This document shows, piece by piece, positions 62,041 to 64,000 of a stretch of DNA of 64,000 bases (its first letter is position 1; every line of letters starts with the position of its first letter). A model generated the notes under the pieces. It was not told the origin of the DNA. It made no database searches and saw nothing but the letters and a program-made list of their open reading frames with translations. The DNA is from Mansonella perstans. Lineage: Eukaryota > Nematoda > Chromadorea > Rhabditida > Onchocercidae. Location: positions 1 through 64,000 of the forward strand of contig JBAMDO010000205.1 of assembly GCA_037074765.1 (NCBI GenBank), written 5' to 3'. The position numbers and the translations under genes were made by a program.

Positions 62041-62850
62041 GGAGAATATGCTTAATAGGGCAGCATTCTCTTACTCATCCGAACCCCAATCTTTTCGGGT
62101 TTTCGGGCTTGCTGTTTTCCCTCTGCGGGAGTTTCTGAACCATACTGCTTAGATTTCAAAATTTGATAGTTTCTTGTTTGTGCTTAGTCAAATCACAACA
62201 AAAGTAGTTTTTTTTCTAATCTGGTAAGCCATTCAAGCAATCCCATGATGCAAACTGTTCATTGTAATCTTTTGCATTTTTATATAACCAGATTTTATGG
62301 GTTATCTTTTTTTCTTAGGTGTGTACTACAGTTCTACCTCTCCGATTGCGGCGGACGAGTTCACGCATTTATGGAGAAGTCAGTTGTTAAAATTAAATTT
62401 TTTGAAATTTGAAACTTTGTCAGTGGATAGGATTATTAATTATAGAAGGCGTTACTCTGTTCAATTCACGTTACACTTGGATATTTAAGAATTTTTTGTC
62501 CGAGCGAATTGAATGTTTTATGTTGTTATTCTAGCTCTCTTTACATATTATTTTACTTTTTTCTACTAATTCCTTTCGATTCTAAGCACAGTAATTTTTT
62601 GAATATTCGTGCGCAGGAACGAGCAGTAGAACAGAACATCAAACCGGGTACTACTGTCGATAAGCATGTGGTGAATCCCGTCCTAAGCGAATTTTATTTG
62701 AATTCTCATTCTACATTTCAGGTTTTTATTTTAAGTATGTAATATTGAAGGGAAGCATATGCTTAATAGGGCAAGATTCTCCTATTCATCCGAATCCAAT
62801 CTTTTCGGATTTCCGGGCTTGCTGTTGTTCCCTCTGCCGGGAGTTACACT
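61914..62850 (+). repeat. Split direct duplication
   Basis: 61914-62136 recurs as two separated blocks, 62332-62449 and about 62738-62850. The first block shares CAGTGGATAGGATTATTAAT and a translated LNFLKFE(S/T)LSVDRIINYR. The second shares ATATGCTTAATAGGGCA and TTTTCGG(G/A)TTT. The roughly 290 bases between the blocks, present only in the second copy, contain the Argonaute exon at 62617-62721. Divergence between copies is around a tenth of positions by eye. Confidence 0.7.
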
Positions 62851-63458
62851 GGAGATGACTGAATGATAGAGATATCTTTCAATAACTGATTGGATTTTTA
62901 TCAAAAACTTTAGGTACTACAAAAATACCACGATATACTGTGTTATGGAATTCTTTGGCAATGGAGGGAGACAGGATTTGGCATGATAATGTATGCACTT
63001 GCATACGATTTCGAGATTGTTAATATGGCTGTGTCGCTTCCATCTCCTGTGATAATAGCTTCACCAGTATGGCTAAGCGTAGTCGTTGCGGTTATGTGGC
63101 TATATAGTAAGTATCAGTTTTCTATTTGTTCGCTGCATCGAATTAAGTAATGTGCACTTTAATTTCATAATTGAAAGATATTTTCATACTAAAAGTCTCG
63201 TGAATTTCATTACCTATTACACACATGTTGATTAGTAAAAATTGAATGATTTTTAGCGGTGATGATGAATCCGAAAATTCTGATAATGGATTGGTAAATC
63301 GCTGGCGGCAGTACGATTCAATGCTTGAAAGTCATTCAAGAATCAAGTTCCCATACTTTCTATCTTCGAGATCATTTGACGGGAGGAGTATCCGGCAAGC
63401 AAGTTCGGAATCAGATCACTTTATAACTGGGCTTTTTACACTCCACTACCCTTTATGA
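62617..63458 (+). pseudogene. Argonaute (PIWI-domain) relic
   Basis: Argonautes bind small guide RNAs; this piece covers the end of the PIWI domain. Exon 62617-62721 reads ERAVEQNIKPGTTVDKHVVN, then SEFYLNSHSTFQ, with good splice sites. After the acceptor at 62913 the homologous frame is first +1 (TTKIPRYTVLWNSLAMEGDR), then moves to another frame (YALAYDFEIVNMAVSLPSP), then again (SMAKRSRCGYVAI). These shifts cannot be joined by one splice, though one frame stays open by chance. A last piece at 63257-63458 (NRWRQYDSMLESHSRIKFPY) may be its tail. VDKH and the SLPSP block with YDFEIVN fit nematode worm-type or AGO-type proteins. It is most likely a pseudogene; sequencing indels are the alternative. 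Confidence 0.65.
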
Positions 63459-63875
63459 ACTCGCATTTATATTTACCTACTGTTTCTATTTTATCCTTTG
63501 TTCTTAGTGTTCTTGAAAAGCATTCGCATTATTATTATTTGTTGTGCGCTTCCATTCATGCGTCAAATTTGTTTTTTCTCACGATGAAGAGTGGATCTCG
63601 AGGAACGATACAAATCTTGGGAAGCATTTTTATTTATTATTTGTTGTTTCTTTGAATCATGGTTCTCTTATATTACCGTACTCTTTTAGGTTTAGTAACA
63701 AGTTTTGTTCAATTTTTGCTGTATCTATTTTGATAGAACGTTGTGTGGTATATGCAAATACATGAAATATATTTACAACATTGAAATGTAATTGTCATTT
63801 TTTTGTTTGAAAAATCTTGCTTTTTTTTATTTATTTAATTACACTTTATTCAAAATCTAAAAGTGACAAACTTAC
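63459..63875. other. AT-rich spacer at the right edge
   Basis: No gene supported. Open frames at 63455-63765 overlap each other and lack family features. This should be the first intron region to the left of the LACT-like exon. Confidence 0.4.
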
Positions 63876-64000
63876 TTTATGATTTAAAACGTCTTCAATT
63901 GTAGCCATGTGCTTTCCGCGTTGTCCATATTCTGGCCAATACTTCACCGCCAGATCATCGTATGATAGACGACCTCGATCAACTTGCATTGCTAAGCAAA
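63876..64000 (-). CDS. Serine beta-lactamase-like protein (LACT family), partial exon
   Basis: The exon enters from the right edge and ends at a good donor (CATAAA, then GTAAGT at 63875). It reads AMQVDRGRLSYDDLAVKYWP, EYGQRGK, TIEDVLNHK. This is the helix and turn after the SxxK serine in beta-lactamase/esterase-like proteins (usual pattern VDRGxLxxDxPVxxYWPEF...ITVRxLLxHxxGL). Nematodes have a multi-member LACT family of unclear substrate. Upstream exons with the catalytic SxxK lie outside the window. I did not find the next exon to the left, so I cannot say whether the gene is intact. Confidence 0.7.

Overview
The window is nuclear DNA of a nematode. It is AT-rich, its genes have many short exons joined by GT...AG introns with the T-rich TTTCAG acceptors typical of nematodes, and it carries BEL/Pao LTR retrotransposons. 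A decayed piece of a bacterial IS630-type transposase in the middle resembles those of Wolbachia and other Rickettsiales, which suggests (does not prove) a filarial worm. I rebuilt five gene models in which every intron keeps the reading frame.

Layout. 1702-8126 (+): a 15-exon EPS8-like adaptor gene (PTB domain, coil, SH3), about 736 codons. 8127-15102: no supported gene. 15103-23588 (-): a 24-exon gene for a protein of about 955 residues with four separated Pipsqueak-like helix-turn-helix units; I cannot name it and regard it as the most interesting protein here. 23.6-37.2 kb: a gene-poor stretch with simple repeats, a 44-bp tandem repeat, a strong hairpin and a few GC-richer islands. 37234-37500 (-): the IS630 transposase relic. 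38028-40116 (+): a 5-exon gene for a secreted cysteine-rich protein of about 249 residues.

40.8-50.4 kb is a retrotransposon nest. Its core is a near-perfect 2.1-kb inverted repeat (40843-42943 against 44114-46232). Each arm holds a BEL/Pao LTR plus gag, and also copies the junction with a broken fragment of the splicing-factor gene SF3B3. The SF3B3 relic continues at 46089-46679 and runs into a second, decayed BEL element. Further LTR pieces follow, including two solo LTRs with intact 5-bp target-site duplications (GTATC and GCATT).

50603-52474 (-): complete 7-exon mitochondrial glutamate carrier (SLC25A22/18 type, 319 residues). 55529-59558 (-): complete 9-exon ERGIC2/Erv41-like gene (426 residues). 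61.2-63.5 kb (+): unidentified exons, a split direct duplication, and an Argonaute (PIWI-domain) relic with several frame breaks. 63876-64000 (-): an exon of a serine beta-lactamase-like (LACT family) gene that runs off the right edge.

The genes do not form an operon or one pathway: they concern cortical actin signalling, probable DNA binding, secretion, mitochondrial transport and ER-Golgi traffic. All models are hand translations; no database search or RNA evidence was available.
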